This document shows, in pieces, positions 1 to 10,324 of a stretch of 64,000 nt of DNA (position 1 is its first letter; each line of letters opens with the position of its first letter). The stretch covers positions 124,286,458-124,350,457 of the forward strand of contig NC_081552.1 of assembly GCF_963082655.1 (NCBI RefSeq), read 5' to 3'. The notes under the pieces were generated by a model. That model ran no database searches. It worked only from the letters and a program-made list of their open reading frames with translations, and was not told the DNA's origin. The DNA comes from Stomoxys calcitrans (lineage: Eukaryota > Arthropoda > Insecta > Diptera > Muscidae). Made by a program: the position numbers and the translations under genes.

Positions 1-219
1 TAATAAGAAGTATTTGTGCAAAATTTCAAGCGGCTAGCTTTACTCCTTTGGAAGTTAGCGTGCTTTCGACAGACAGACGGACGGACGGACGGACATGGCT
101 AGATCGACATAAAATGTCGCGACGATCAAGAATGGGGTCTCAGACGAATATTTCGGGTAGTTACAAACAGAATGACGAAATTAGTATACCCCCTATCCTA
201 TGGTGGAAGGTATAAAAAC
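1..219 (-). repeat. family A Helentron-like repeat, 5' end only (cut by window)
   Basis: Family A in reverse orientation. It contains the GACGGACGGAC microsatellite, TGGCTAGATCGACATAAAATGTCGCGACGATCAAGA, the TCAGACGAATATTTCG block and the terminal CCTATGGTGGAAGGTATAAAAA. The core units and hairpin end lie left of the window. Confidence 0.8.
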
Positions 220-257
220 TTTGTAATAAAACTATTTTAAAATGTCTCAAACGTTTT

Positions 258-1162
258 ATTTTTATACCCACCACCGAAGGATGGGGGTATATTCAACACA
301 TCGACCCAATAAAGTATATATATTCTTGATCAGCGTAAAAATCTAGGACGATCTAAACATGTCCGTCCGTCTGTCTGTCAAGCTATAGTCTTTAAAAATA
401 GATATATTAAGAATAGATTAAATAGATTATATTCTTGATCAGCGTAAAAATATAAGACGATCTAGCCATGTCAGTTTTTAAAAATAGGGATATTGAGCTG
501 AAATGTTGCGCAGATTCTTTTTTTGTCCATAAGCAGGTTCGAAGATGGGCTATATCGGACTATATCTTGATATAGCCCCCATATAGACCGATCCGCCGAT
601 TTAGGGTCTTAGGCCCATTAAAGCCACATTTATTATCCGATTTTGTTGAAATTTGGGACAGTCAATTTGGCCCTGAACGCTTTAGATTTGGATATAGCTG
701 CCATATATACCGATCTCTCGATTTAAGGTTTTGGACCCATAAAATTTACATGTATTGTCCGATTTTGCTGAAATTTGGGACAGTGAGTGGTGTAAGGCTC
801 TTTGAATTTTTTTTTTACAACTTGGCCCAAATCGGTCCAGATTTGGATATAGCTGCCCTCTAGACTGATATCTCGATTGAAAGTCTTGGCCCCATAAAAG
901 ACCCATTTATAAACCGATTTCACTGAAATTTGTTAGGCTTTTCGACATCCGTTCAGATCGGTTTATTTTTAGACAAAGCTACTAAAAAGACCAATATTTT
1001 GTTATACACAATTGAACAATGACTTGTTCTTATTAATATTTGGTCTAAATCGGAACATATTTCGATATAACGGATTTTGATGAAAGGTAGTTAACATACA
1101 TACCCGAGGTGGTGGGTATCCAAAGTTCGGCCCGGCCGAACTTAACGCTTTTTTACTTGCTT
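258..1162 (+). repeat. family B Helentron-like repeat, short
   Basis: It starts TTTTTATACCCACCACCGAAGGATGGGGGTATATTC, has CTTGATCAGCGTAAAAATCT twice, a GTCCGTCCGTCTGTCTGTC microsatellite, core units built on CCGATTTTGCTGAAATTTGGGACAG, and ends GGTGGTGGGTATCCAAAGTTCGGCCCGGCCGAACTTAACGC-TTTTACTTG. Flanking sequence looks like a broken family F terminus. Confidence 0.8.
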
Positions 1163-1619
1163 GTGTGTATATCTGAAACACTAGTAGAAACATTTCGGTA
1201 ATAGCATATAAAGCTGCATATTGCACCCTAGTTCATTGGCTGAATTTAATTAATTTTATGTCTGTTAGTACTAGACTGTTGTCTTTTAGCACACATAAAA
1301 ATATCTAATATTAGATAAAACCAACTACCAAATTTGTATGTGAAACTTTAAGTTCTCAACCAATTTTAGCATTGAATCGAAGACAATATTTGTTGAATTA
1401 CGTAATTAAGCCACCACAAGAGACTTGACGGACAAAATTGTTGAAATTTTGTAGACTTTCAACAAATTCATTAATTGAGGTAGTTGTTAAAATAGGTGTA
1501 CTACCATGCAGAGCATTAAACTTATTTTAGAAAATTCGGCTAAAAAAATATACATTTCGTATTAAAAAAAAAAATGTTAAGAGTAGTTTCTACCTTTTTT
1601 TAATTTATTAATTGAGACA
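1163..1619. other. no gene or clear repeat seen
   Basis: AT-rich sequence between a family B repeat and the LOA/I-like remnant. An A11-type run lies near 1563. No long ORF on either strand. Confidence 0.5.
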
Positions 1620-2483
1620 CTTATTACTTATTGGCTGGTGATGAAAGCAAAACAGACAGGAAACGATGTACTAATAGCGTGCGATGCGAACTCTCACCAC
1701 ATTTCTTAGAGTAGTACCAACTCCAATAAGCGGGGCCAAGCCCTGGCAGAGTTCTTGAATACTAACGACCTAATAACATTTAATATTGGTAACACCGCTA
1801 CCTTTGTTAATAGGATTAGGGAGGATGTATTAGATGTGACGATATGTTCGGAAAATCTAATCGATGAGGTTCAGAATTGGAGGGTCTCCATGGAACACTC
1901 TTTCTCTGACCATCGTTACATTAGGTTTAGGATAGCACGACCAGCGCCGAATCCGATAAGTTCCGAAATAAGTTGAAAATCAACTGGGCAAAATTTGGGA
2001 GGCTACTCAGAAGAAGACTTGGGCAAGATAATTTAGATTGCCCAAGCATAGAAGACATTGATGAAAATGTCAACAGGATAACGACTGCACTGGTTGGGTC
2101 CTTCGAAGACAGTTGTCCTCTTCGGGAAAGGAAACCAGCCCAAGAACAACCCTGGATGACCGGGGAGATTCGCAATATTGGAAAAGAGGTCCGCAGACTT
2201 TTTAACAGAGCACGTCGTAAAAGAGCCGAAGTTTATAGGAATGTGTGTTACACACGACTCAAGGACTACAATAAGATTACCAGAGCGAAAAATGTGCCTC
2301 CTGGAAGCTTTTCTGCGTATAGGTCGATAGCGTTAATGACGCCGCCAAGACAAAAAGTTTCTCTCAATAACCCACGTCCAAACTGAAACTTTATAAGACC
2401 ACATAGGAGTGAGAGCAGAGACAACGCAGGACATGTTTAGGCTTCTGATGAGATCATATTTTCTATAGGATACGTAGGGACTC

Positions 2484-3122
2484 ATGGAGACACCGGAATC
2501 TTGGAATACTGACGTTAGTCGAAAGTTTATAATTACGGAATTTATGGTGAAAGAATCCTTGAGGAGCTTCAAACCATTTAAGTCACCAGGACCTGATGAA
2601 AAATTTCCGGCGTTACTACAGAAAGAGGCAGACTATCTGGCGCCTTGTCTGGCCAAAATTTTCACATCGTGCATAGGACTTGCATATACCCCGATAGCCT
2701 GGCAGGAGGCAAGGGTGATGTTTATACCCAATCCCGGCAAGGCAAAAGCTTACAGACCCATAAGCCTTATGGCCTTTCTACTAAAAACCATGGAACGTAT
2801 TGTGGACACTATGATAAAGACTATGACGTCCAGCGAACTGCTCAAATACAAGGGAAGGTCGGTGGAGACTGTACTACACGAGGTTGTGCATAAAATAGAA
2901 GAATCCTTCGATGCCAAAACGTACTCACTGGCGGTATGCATTGACATCGAGGGGGCTTTTAACAATGTGCGGACCGAAACACTGATCCAATACTTAGACC
3001 AGTACCGGGTGGACCCGGTCCTAAGAGACTGGAAATTGTGTGTCCGATGCCATAAATGTAAGGCTGAAAATGGCACAAGGCACGCCAGAGGGAGGCCTTT
3101 TTTTGCCACTCACAATAAATGA
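2484..3122 (+). pseudogene. reverse transcriptase fragment of the LOA/I-like element
   Basis: Open stretch with the fingers and palm start of a LINE reverse transcriptase: the SPGPD motif, the PISLM motif and the DIEGAFNNV motif that carries the first catalytic Asp. Where the GTPQGG and YADD boxes should follow, the frame runs into GTPEGG-like then unrelated sequence, with a T7 run near 3098. The polymerase therefore lacks its core catalytic pair and cannot be active. Confidence 0.75.
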
Positions 3123-3659
3123 CTTATTACGGATGTATAAATTGTCTGTCGCATGGCATAGATATAAGGGAGAATTGGAAGTGTCACATTCAGGAGCATA
3201 CTGAGAAGGCTCACAGATGTTGGGCACTATATAGACGGGCCGTAGGCTCGAAATGGGGTCTGAATCCTAGGATAGTCTACTGGCTCTACAATAGCGTGAT
3301 TAGACCAATACATACTTACGTTCAACATAAGGACCATACAACAGGTTCACAGAACATGTTGTCTTGGCATAGTCGGAGCAATGAGGACCACGCCCACTAG
3401 GGCACTGGAGACTATTCTAGATATCCGACCCATACACATACAAATTTAGTGTGAGGCAGCCACTGCGGCAATGAGACTTAAGGCGATGGGAGAATGGATT
3501 GAGGATAGGAGCAGCTTATACCATCGCGGTATAATCCCTGAAGGAATGAAAGAGGTTTCCGATCGGATACTTGAGATGAACCTTGAAGTCGAGTGCGAGG
3601 CACTGCTGCTATCACCACAGTCTTGTATTGACGGAAACCTAGTATTGCCATCTGGAAGA

Positions 3660-4265
3660 TCATGTTACATGGACGGATCAAAGCTAGGAGGCAGAAGGGG
3701 TCTGGGGGTTTACATTAAGAACCCAGGGACTAAGATCTGATTTAGACTGCGTGGCCATAATACGGTCCTGCAGGCGGAGTTCCGGGCGATCACAAAATTC
3801 GAAAAGTGGTGTGGTGCTAGCGCGAGGACGTCGAGTGTGACCATCTTTACCGACAGCAAAATTGTCATAAGGGCTATAACAACCAGGACGATAAGGTCAC
3901 AAACAGTCTTGCAGTGTAAGAAGGAGATTAACGCCTTCTCTGTGGATGGCAGAATCCGCATCGTTTGGGTGCCGGGCCATAACGGAATAAGGGGAAATGA
4001 AAGTTCAGACGATTTGGCGGTGAAGGCCAGAGGACTGCCGTCAAAAAACTTGATTAACCCGAAGCCTTTCGGGTCGACGCAGTTCGAGTTAAGGAAGTTG
4101 GCGATGAATGTGCATGCAACATTTTGGAACAGTGAAACGGTCGGTAGGACGGGGAAAATCCTATGGGATGATCCAGATCGTGAGAGGACGAGGCTGTTAC
4201 ATAAAGGTAGTAAAAAGGAGGTCAGTAAAGCTTTTGGTATCATAACGGGACACATTGGACTATGA
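3660..4265 (+). pseudogene. RNase H domain of the LOA/I-like element
   Basis: RNase HI-type fold read across a stop near 3738. Catalytic Asp lies in YMDGSK, Glu in LQAEFRAI, Asp in FTDSKIV, and a final Asp pair after HNGIRGNESSDD. Retained domains with stops between them suggest a moderately old copy. It sits in the expected place downstream of RT in the same element. Confidence 0.75.
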
Positions 4266-4899
4266 GATCACTTATGCAAAATCGGTGCGGCAAGTGATAG
4301 CATGTGTGGGGCATGTGGGGAACGAAACGGTGGAGCATTTCCTTTGTCATTGCCCGACTTTCGCGTCCAACAGATACCGGTACTTAAGTGCAGACACAAT
4401 ATCAGACATGGGCCAACTTAGGGGAGTGGTACTGAAAACAATTAAGGATTTTGTGAGAAGCATGGAATTCCTGAATTAAAATTTTCTTTTAAGAGGTTAC
4501 TTTATAGTTTTTAGAGCGCACAGCAAGCCGATTACTGGCTTAGGTGTATGTCTATAGTGGCATGGGGCGGATTAATATCTGCACCCTCTTTTCAACCTAA
4601 CCTTACCTAAGACCATTCAAAAAAATATTATAATAACTAATGCTTTTCACTTGAGAGTAACTCCTTTGATACCTTATTCACATCTATGACTGCTTCATCA
4701 TGACACACCTAACTCTTTTATTGCAAAAAAAATCAAAATAGGGAAACTTCATCTTCGATCTAAGTTTTTCCCTAAAATAAATTAATTAAATTTTCCACAA
4801 ATATTTTGGCAGTTATAAAGTCAGCCGAGGCTTTTACTTCTTCAGCCTTATACTTGTGAATTTCATTTAGCTTTTTGAACTTTTGCAACCAGCATTTGG

Positions 4900-5060
4900 A
4901 AGTTATCTTCAATTTTGAGTGAAAAACGGCTATTAATATAATTGTGTATCAAAACCTCAAATTAAAACTAAATAAACTCTGAAAGAGTTCGAAGTACCAA
5001 CTGCTTATGATTGGTGAAAATTTGAGTTTGAAATGTGCTACAACATTGAATTAAACTTGA
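4900..5060 (-). repeat. family F fragment, reverse
   Basis: CTCTGAAAGAGTTCGAAGTACCAACTGCTTATGATTGGTG is the reverse of GGTAATTCAAACTCTTCCAGAG words at 35060 and 42660. Confidence 0.45.
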
Positions 5061-5065
5061 CATGA

Positions 5066-6887
5066 TTTTTATACCCACCACCGAAGGATGGGGGTATATT
5101 CATTTTGTCATTCCGTTTGCAGCACATCTAAATATATATTTCCGACCCTTTAAAGTAAAGGGTGATTTTTTTGAGGTTAGGATTTTCATGCATTAGTATT
5201 TGACAGATCACGTGGGATTTCAGACATGGTGTCAAAGAGAAAGATGCTCAGTATGCTTTGACATTTCATCATGAATAGACTTACTAACGAGCAACGCTTG
5301 CAAATCATTGAATTTTATTACCAAAATCAGTGTTCGGTTCGAAATGTGTTCATTCACCGTTCAGCGATGAGGCTCATTTCTGGTTGAATGGCTACGTAAA
5401 TAAGCAAAATTGCCGCATTTGGAGTGAAGAGCAACCAGAAGCCGTTCAAGAACTGCCCATGCATCCCGAAAAATGCACTGTTTGGTGTGGTTTGTACGCT
5501 GGTGGAATCATTGGACCGTATTTTTTCAAAGATGCTGTTGGACGCAACGTTACGGTGAATGAACACATTTCGAACCGAACACTGATTTTGGTAATAAAAT
5601 TCAATGATTTGCAAGCGTTGCTCGTTAGTAAGTCTATTCATGATGAAATGTCAAAGCATACTGAGCATCTTTCTCTTTGACACCATGTCTGAAATCCCAC
5701 GTGATCTGTCAAATACTAATGCATGAAAATCCTAACCTCAAAAAAATCACCCTTTATATATATTCTTGATCAGCATAAAAATCTAAGACAATCTAGACAT
5801 GTCCGTCCGTCTGTCCGTTTGTCTTTTGAAATCACAATACAGTCTTCAAAAACAGAGATATTGAGCTGAAACTTTGCACAGATTCTTTTTTTGTCCATAT
5901 CGGACTATATCTTGATATAGCCCCCATATAGACCGATCCGCCGATTTAGGGTCTTAGGCCCATAAAAGCCACATTTATTATCCGATTTTGCTGAAATTTG
6001 GGACAGTGAGTTATGTTAGGCCCCTCGACATCCTTCATCAATTTGGCCCAGATAGGTTCAGATTTCGATATAGATGCCATATAGACCGATCCACCGATTT
6101 AGGGTTTAAGGCCCATAAAAGCCACATTTATTACCCGATTTTGTTGAAATTTGGGACAGTGAGTAGAGTTAGGCCCTTCGACATCCCTTGTCAATTGGGC
6201 TCAGATCGGTTCAGATTTGGATATAGCTGCCATATAGACCGATCTCTTGATTAAAGGTTTTGGGCCCATAAAAGGCGCATTTATTGTCCGATGTGGCCGA
6301 AATTGGGGACAGTGGGTTAAATTAAGCCCCTCGACATACTTCTGCAATATGGCACAGATCGGTTCAGATTTGGATATAGCTGCCGTATAGCCCGATCTCT
6401 CGATCTAAGGTTTTGAGGTCATAAAAGGCTCGTTTATTGTCCGATGACGCCGAAATTTGGGACGGTGAGTTGTGTTAGGCCCTTCGATATCCTTTTTAAA
6501 TGCGATCCAGATCAGTCCAGATCTGCCATATAGACCGATATCCCGATTTATAGTCTTGGTCCCATAAAGTCGGATTTATAATCCGATTTCACTTAAATTT
6601 TACACAGTGACTTATGCTAAGCATTTCGACATCCGTTTAGTACATGGTTCAAATCGGTTTAATTTTAGATATAGCTATTTAAAAGACCAATATTTTCTTA
6701 TACGCAAGTGAAAAATGACTTGTACTTATAAGTATTTGCTCCAATTCGGAACATATTTCGATATAGCTGCTATGGGGCATAAGTTATGCATTTTCACCGG
6801 ATTTTGACGAAAGGTGTTTTACATATATTCCCGAGGTGATGGGTATCCAAAGTTCGGCCCAGCCGAACTTAACGCCTTTTTACTTGT
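5066..6887 (+). repeat. family B repeat interrupted by the mariner palindrome
   Basis: The head TTTTTATACCCACCACCGAAGG is at 5066. The sequence CCGACCCTTTAAAG-TA resumes after the mariner as TATATTCTTGATCAGC, the normal family B order. About five core units follow (5930-6600), then GAGGTGATGGGTATCCAAAGTTCGGCCCAGCCGAAC and TTTTTACTTGTT. Confidence 0.85.
5158..5754. mobile_element. Tc1/mariner palindromic deletion derivative with 203-bp perfect inverted repeats
   Basis: A 597-bp element beginning AAGGGTGATTTTTTTGAGG and ending in its inverse, flanked by TA on both sides (5156-5157 and 5755-5756). The left arm 5158-5360 and right arm 5552-5754 are reverse complements over 203 bp by my reading. 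Each arm contains the transposase start (MNRLTNEQRLQIIEFYYQ). The 191-bp centre encodes a transposase core piece including SDEAHFWLNGYVNKQNC and TVWCGLYAGGIIGPYFFKD. Most of the transposase is gone, so it is non-autonomous. It lies inside the family B repeat 5066-6887. Confidence 0.9.
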
Positions 6888-6984
6888 TAATATGTACAAT
6901 CTGTTTTAAAATTAATACTAACATACATAAATATGGCGTCAAATTTATTTATAAATAAAAGAAAACAGCGGAAACCCCGAATAG

Positions 6985-7197
6985 CATGCTTTATATATCA
7001 AAAAAGGTGTAGCAAATGCAAATTTACCAATGAACATTCCATTAAGGAACGGGAGCAAACTTCTCACATATCTATGAGTGCTGTCCGATTCAAGTTTAAG
7101 CTCAATGATTAGGGACGTCCGTTTTGTAGCCGATTCCGAACGTTGTTCCGCAGTGAGACACCTCTTTGGGGAGAAGTATTTACTAACTGCCACACCA
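6985..7197 (-). mobile_element. SINE-like repeat, 3' part, reverse
   Basis: GAACATTCCATTAAGGAACGGG, CACATATCTATGAGTGCTGTCCGATTCAAGTTTAAGCTCAATGATTAGGGACG and GTGAGACACCTCTTTGGGGAGAAG are the reverse of words in the repeat at 24930-25165. The tRNA-like head is missing; a family A head follows at 7198. Confidence 0.55.
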
Positions 7198-7985
7198 TTT
7201 TTATACCCTCCACCATCGGATGGGGGTATATTAATTTCGTCATTCTGTTTGTAACTCCTCGAAATATTCGCCTAAGACCCCATAAAGCACATATATTCTT
7301 GATCGACATGACAATTTATGTCGATCTAGCCATGTCCGTCCGCCTGCCGGTCCGTCTGTCTGTCGAAAGCACGGTAACTTCCGAAGGAGTAAAGCTAGCC
7401 GCTTGTAATTTTGCGCAAATACTTCTTATTAGTGTAGGTCGGTTGGGATTGTAAATAGGTTATCGGTCCATGCTTTGATATAGCTGCAATATAAACCAAT
7501 CTTGGGTCTTGACTTCTTGAGCTTCTAGAGGGCGCAATTCTCACCTGATTTGACTGAAATTTTGCACATGGTGTTTTGGTACTTCCAAAAACTGTGCTAA
7601 GAATGGTCTAAATCGGTGCATAACCTGATATAGCTGCCATATAAAACGATCTGGGATCTTGACATCTTCAGTTTTTAGGGGACACAATTCTTATCCGATT
7701 TGGCTGTAATTTTGCACGTGGTGTTTTGGTATTACTTCCAACAACTGTGCTTAGTATGGCGCAAATCGGTTCATAACCTGATATAGCCGCCATATAAACC
7801 GATCTGGGATCTTGACTTCTTGAGCCACTAGACGGCTCGATTCTTATCCGATTTGGCAAAAATGACTACAACGGCTTCTCTGATGACCTCCGACATTCGT
7901 GTCCAATATGTTGTGAATCGATCTATAGCTTGATACGCTCCCATATAAATCGCTCTCCCGATTTTGCTTCTTAAGCCCCTACAAG
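7198..7985 (+). repeat. family A repeat, 3'-truncated
   Basis: Head TTTTTATACCCTCCACCATCGGATGGGGG, GTCCGTCCGCCTGCCGGTCCGTCTGTCTGTC, CTTCCGAAGGAGTAAAGCTAGCCGCTTG, then three or four core units with TTGACTTCTTGAGC. It ends in the CCCCTACAAGGCACAATTGTCAC part without the hairpin end. Confidence 0.8.
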
Positions 7986-7999
7986 GCACAATTGTCACA

Positions 8000-8160
8000 A
8001 ATACTTGGAAGAATTTATCGCAATAATATGAACTTTTATCGTAAAAAAGTCCAACGTTTTTCACAAAAAAAGTTTACTTTTCAAAAATTTGCTTTAGGTG
8101 AAACCAATTATTGTTTTGTGTGTATCAATACCATTGACATCAATTTTTTCGTTCAGTGTA
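8000..8160 (-). repeat. family K fragment
   Basis: AAGAATTTATCGCAATAATATGAAC, AAAAAAGTCCAACGTTTTTCACAAAAAAAGTTTAC is the reverse of words at 12420-12510 and 36735-36830. Confidence 0.4.
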
Positions 8161-8204
8161 TAACTGATAAAAAAAACAGTAGGGAAAGGCAAAAGACGGG
8201 CGGT

Positions 8205-9240
8205 TCCGACTTTATAATACCCACCACGTACCCTATAAATGCAACGTGGGAGCTATATATAATTCTGCACCAACTCTGATTGATCTCGGCGGATGTTTTC
8301 AGATGGGTTATTAAAATCCCTATATCAAATTTCAAGCAAAGCAAAAATGTCGTCGAGGAAAGCGTTGTACAAAGTTTTGGCAAGTTTGGTCAATAAATGC
8401 GCTTGGTTCTAGGAATGAAAATCAAGCGATATCCACATATGGCAGCTATATCTAAATCTGAACCGATTACTATTAAATTCACCAGTAATATTAAAAGTCA
8501 GAAGAAAATTCCTTCTGGCAAATTTTCGAGAGAATCGGTTAACAAATGAGAACTATTGCAATATTTCTCAAAATCGGACGAACATATATATGGGAGCTAT
8601 ATTTAAATCTTTAACGATTTCAACCAAATGTTATGGATATTGTGGAAGTCATCGAGGAAAGCGCTGTACAAAATTTTGGGAATATTGGTCAATAAATGCA
8701 CATGCGGTGGCTCTAGGAGTGAAAATCGGCCGATATATATATGAGAGCTATATATGAATATGAACCAATTTCGACCGAACTTTATAGATATTATGGAAGT
8801 CATGTGCTGCAGTGGCTTTGGGAGTGTAAATCGGGCGATATATGTATATAATGTTGTGAGTCAAACAGAAGAAAACACTTCTTGCCAAATTTTGAGAGAA
8901 TCGGTTTACAAATGAATATTTTATTGCAGTATTACTGGAAATCGAACGAACATATATATATGAGAGCTATATCGAAATCTGAACCTATATTTTCCAATTT
9001 CAATAGGCTTCGTTTCTGGGCCGAAAATCATACCCGTACCAAATTTGAAGACGATCGGGTCAGATCAGGAAATTGCAACCTGTAGTTTTTACACAAATTA
9101 ACATGGACAGACGGACAGACAGACAGACGCGTATAGCAAAATCGAATCAGAAAGTGATTCTGAGTCGATCGGTACACTTATCAACGGGTCTATCCCTCTT
9201 CCTTTTGGGTGTAAGAAAAAAATTCACTAACCAAAATTTT
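8205..9240 (-). repeat. family D Helentron-like repeat
   Basis: Units with GGGAGCTATATCTAAATCTGAACCGATTTC, TTATGGAAGTCAT, GAGGAAAGCGCTGTACAAAATTTTGG and GGCTCTAGGAGTGAAAATCGG. The right end has TTTTTACACAAATTAACATGGACAGACGGACAGACAGACAGACGC, then CAGAAAGTGATTCTGAGTCGATCGGTACACTTATC. The same microsatellite type as families A and B, but different units. Confidence 0.65.
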
Positions 9241-9307
9241 CTACATATTAATTTTTAAAAAATTTATATTTTTTGCATAAAAAGGGTTTCATTTTAACAG
9301 GGGATAA

Positions 9308-9499
9308 TTATTCCTTTAAAAAGCGAATTTCAGCCCACGGTTTATTACATTGCTCGCAGAAACAAGGGACTTTCTTTAGCGCACCAATCTGTTCATATTT
9401 AACACTTTTGTTATAACATATATTGCATATACGCATTCGCATTTTCATTTTCCTTTCCCAGAACAACCCAGTATTTATTGTTTTATGATCTACGTTCAT
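9308..9499 (-). pseudogene. short Cys-rich ORF, possibly piggyBac transposase C-terminus
   Basis: 63 codons with CNICYN...CFCEQCNKPW, which resembles the CxxC...CxxC-KPLC zinc-binding tail of piggyBac transposases, minus the last Cys. No catalytic part and no clear TTAA-bounded ends were seen. It could be a chance ORF. Confidence 0.35.
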
Positions 9500-9644
9500 A
9501 AATACAGAATTCCGACCAACGGCAACACATTTTGTACATTATTTGTAAAAAACATAAAATTTTTTCCTATCTTAATCCAGTGGGACTTTTTAAGACCATC
9601 AATTATTGCATTTTGAACACACGCGATCATGGTTTGGAATTTAA

Positions 9645-10320
9645 TATGTACAAGTCGTTCTTCAATTGTCTATAACAAAATTTTGGTCTTTTTAGTAGCT
9701 ATATCTAAAAATAAACCGATCTGAACCATCTACGACACGGATGTCGAAAAGCCTAACATAAGTCACTGCGTCAAATTTCAGTGAAATCGGATTATAAATG
9801 CGCCTTTTATGGTGCCAAGACTTTAAATTGAGAGATCGGTCGTCATGGCAGCTATATCCAAATCTGGACCGATTTGGGCTAAGTTGCAGAAAAATGTCGA
9901 AGGGCCTAAGACAACTCACAGTCCTAAATTTCAGCGAAATCGGATAATAAATGTGACTTTTATGGGCCTAAGACCCTAAATCGGAGGATCGGTCTATATG
10001 GACCGATCTGAGCCAAATTGACGAAGGATGTCGAAGGGCCTAACACAATTGTCTTAAATTTCAACAAAATCGGATAGTAAATATGGGCCGATCGGTCTAT
10101 ATGGGGGCTATATCAAGATAAAGTCCGATATAACCCATCTTCGAACTTAACCTGCTTATGGACAAAAAAAGAACCTGTGGAAAATTTCAGCTCAATATCT
10201 CTTTTTTTAAAGACTGTAGCGTGATTTCAACAGACAGACGGACGGACATGTCTAGATCGTCTTAGATTTTTACGCTGATCAAGAATATATATACCTTATA
10301 GGGTCGGAAATGAATATTGG
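9645..10320 (-). repeat. family B repeat, truncated at both ends
   Basis: Reverse-oriented core units (CCCTAAATCGGAGGATCGGTCTATATGG; AAATTTCAGCGAAATCGG), then the GACAGACGGACGGACATGTCTAGATCG microsatellite block and CTTATAGGGTCGGAAATG. The hairpin end (left) and TATACCC head (right) are missing. A family C repeat starts directly after it. Confidence 0.8.
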
Positions 10321-10324
10321 GGGG

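Larger units (their letters stand above)
1620..4610 (+). mobile_element. LOA/I-like non-LTR retrotransposon, 5'-truncated and decayed
   Basis: Remnant of a LINE carrying, in order, the end of an AP-type endonuclease (DANSHH near 1680, SDHRYIRF near 1905), a linker, reverse transcriptase (KSPGPDE near 2583, YRPISLMAF near 2752, DIEGAFNNV near 2943), RNase H (YMDGS near 3665, AEF near 3777, FTDSK near 3845, WVPGHNGIRGNE near 3965) and a C-terminal Cys/His tail. The RT region with the YADD catalytic box is missing: sequence after 3100 jumps to the thumb region. Several stops and frameshifts break the frame. The RNase H acidic residues are still readable. The AP endonuclease plus RT plus RNase H order fits the LOA and I clades. 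The 3' end is near CCTAACCTTACC at about 4605. It is dead. Confidence 0.8.

Noticed and set aside
2750..3109. Minus-strand frame over the RT fragment
   Set aside because: It is the shadow of the plus-strand reverse transcriptase, which has recognisable motifs.
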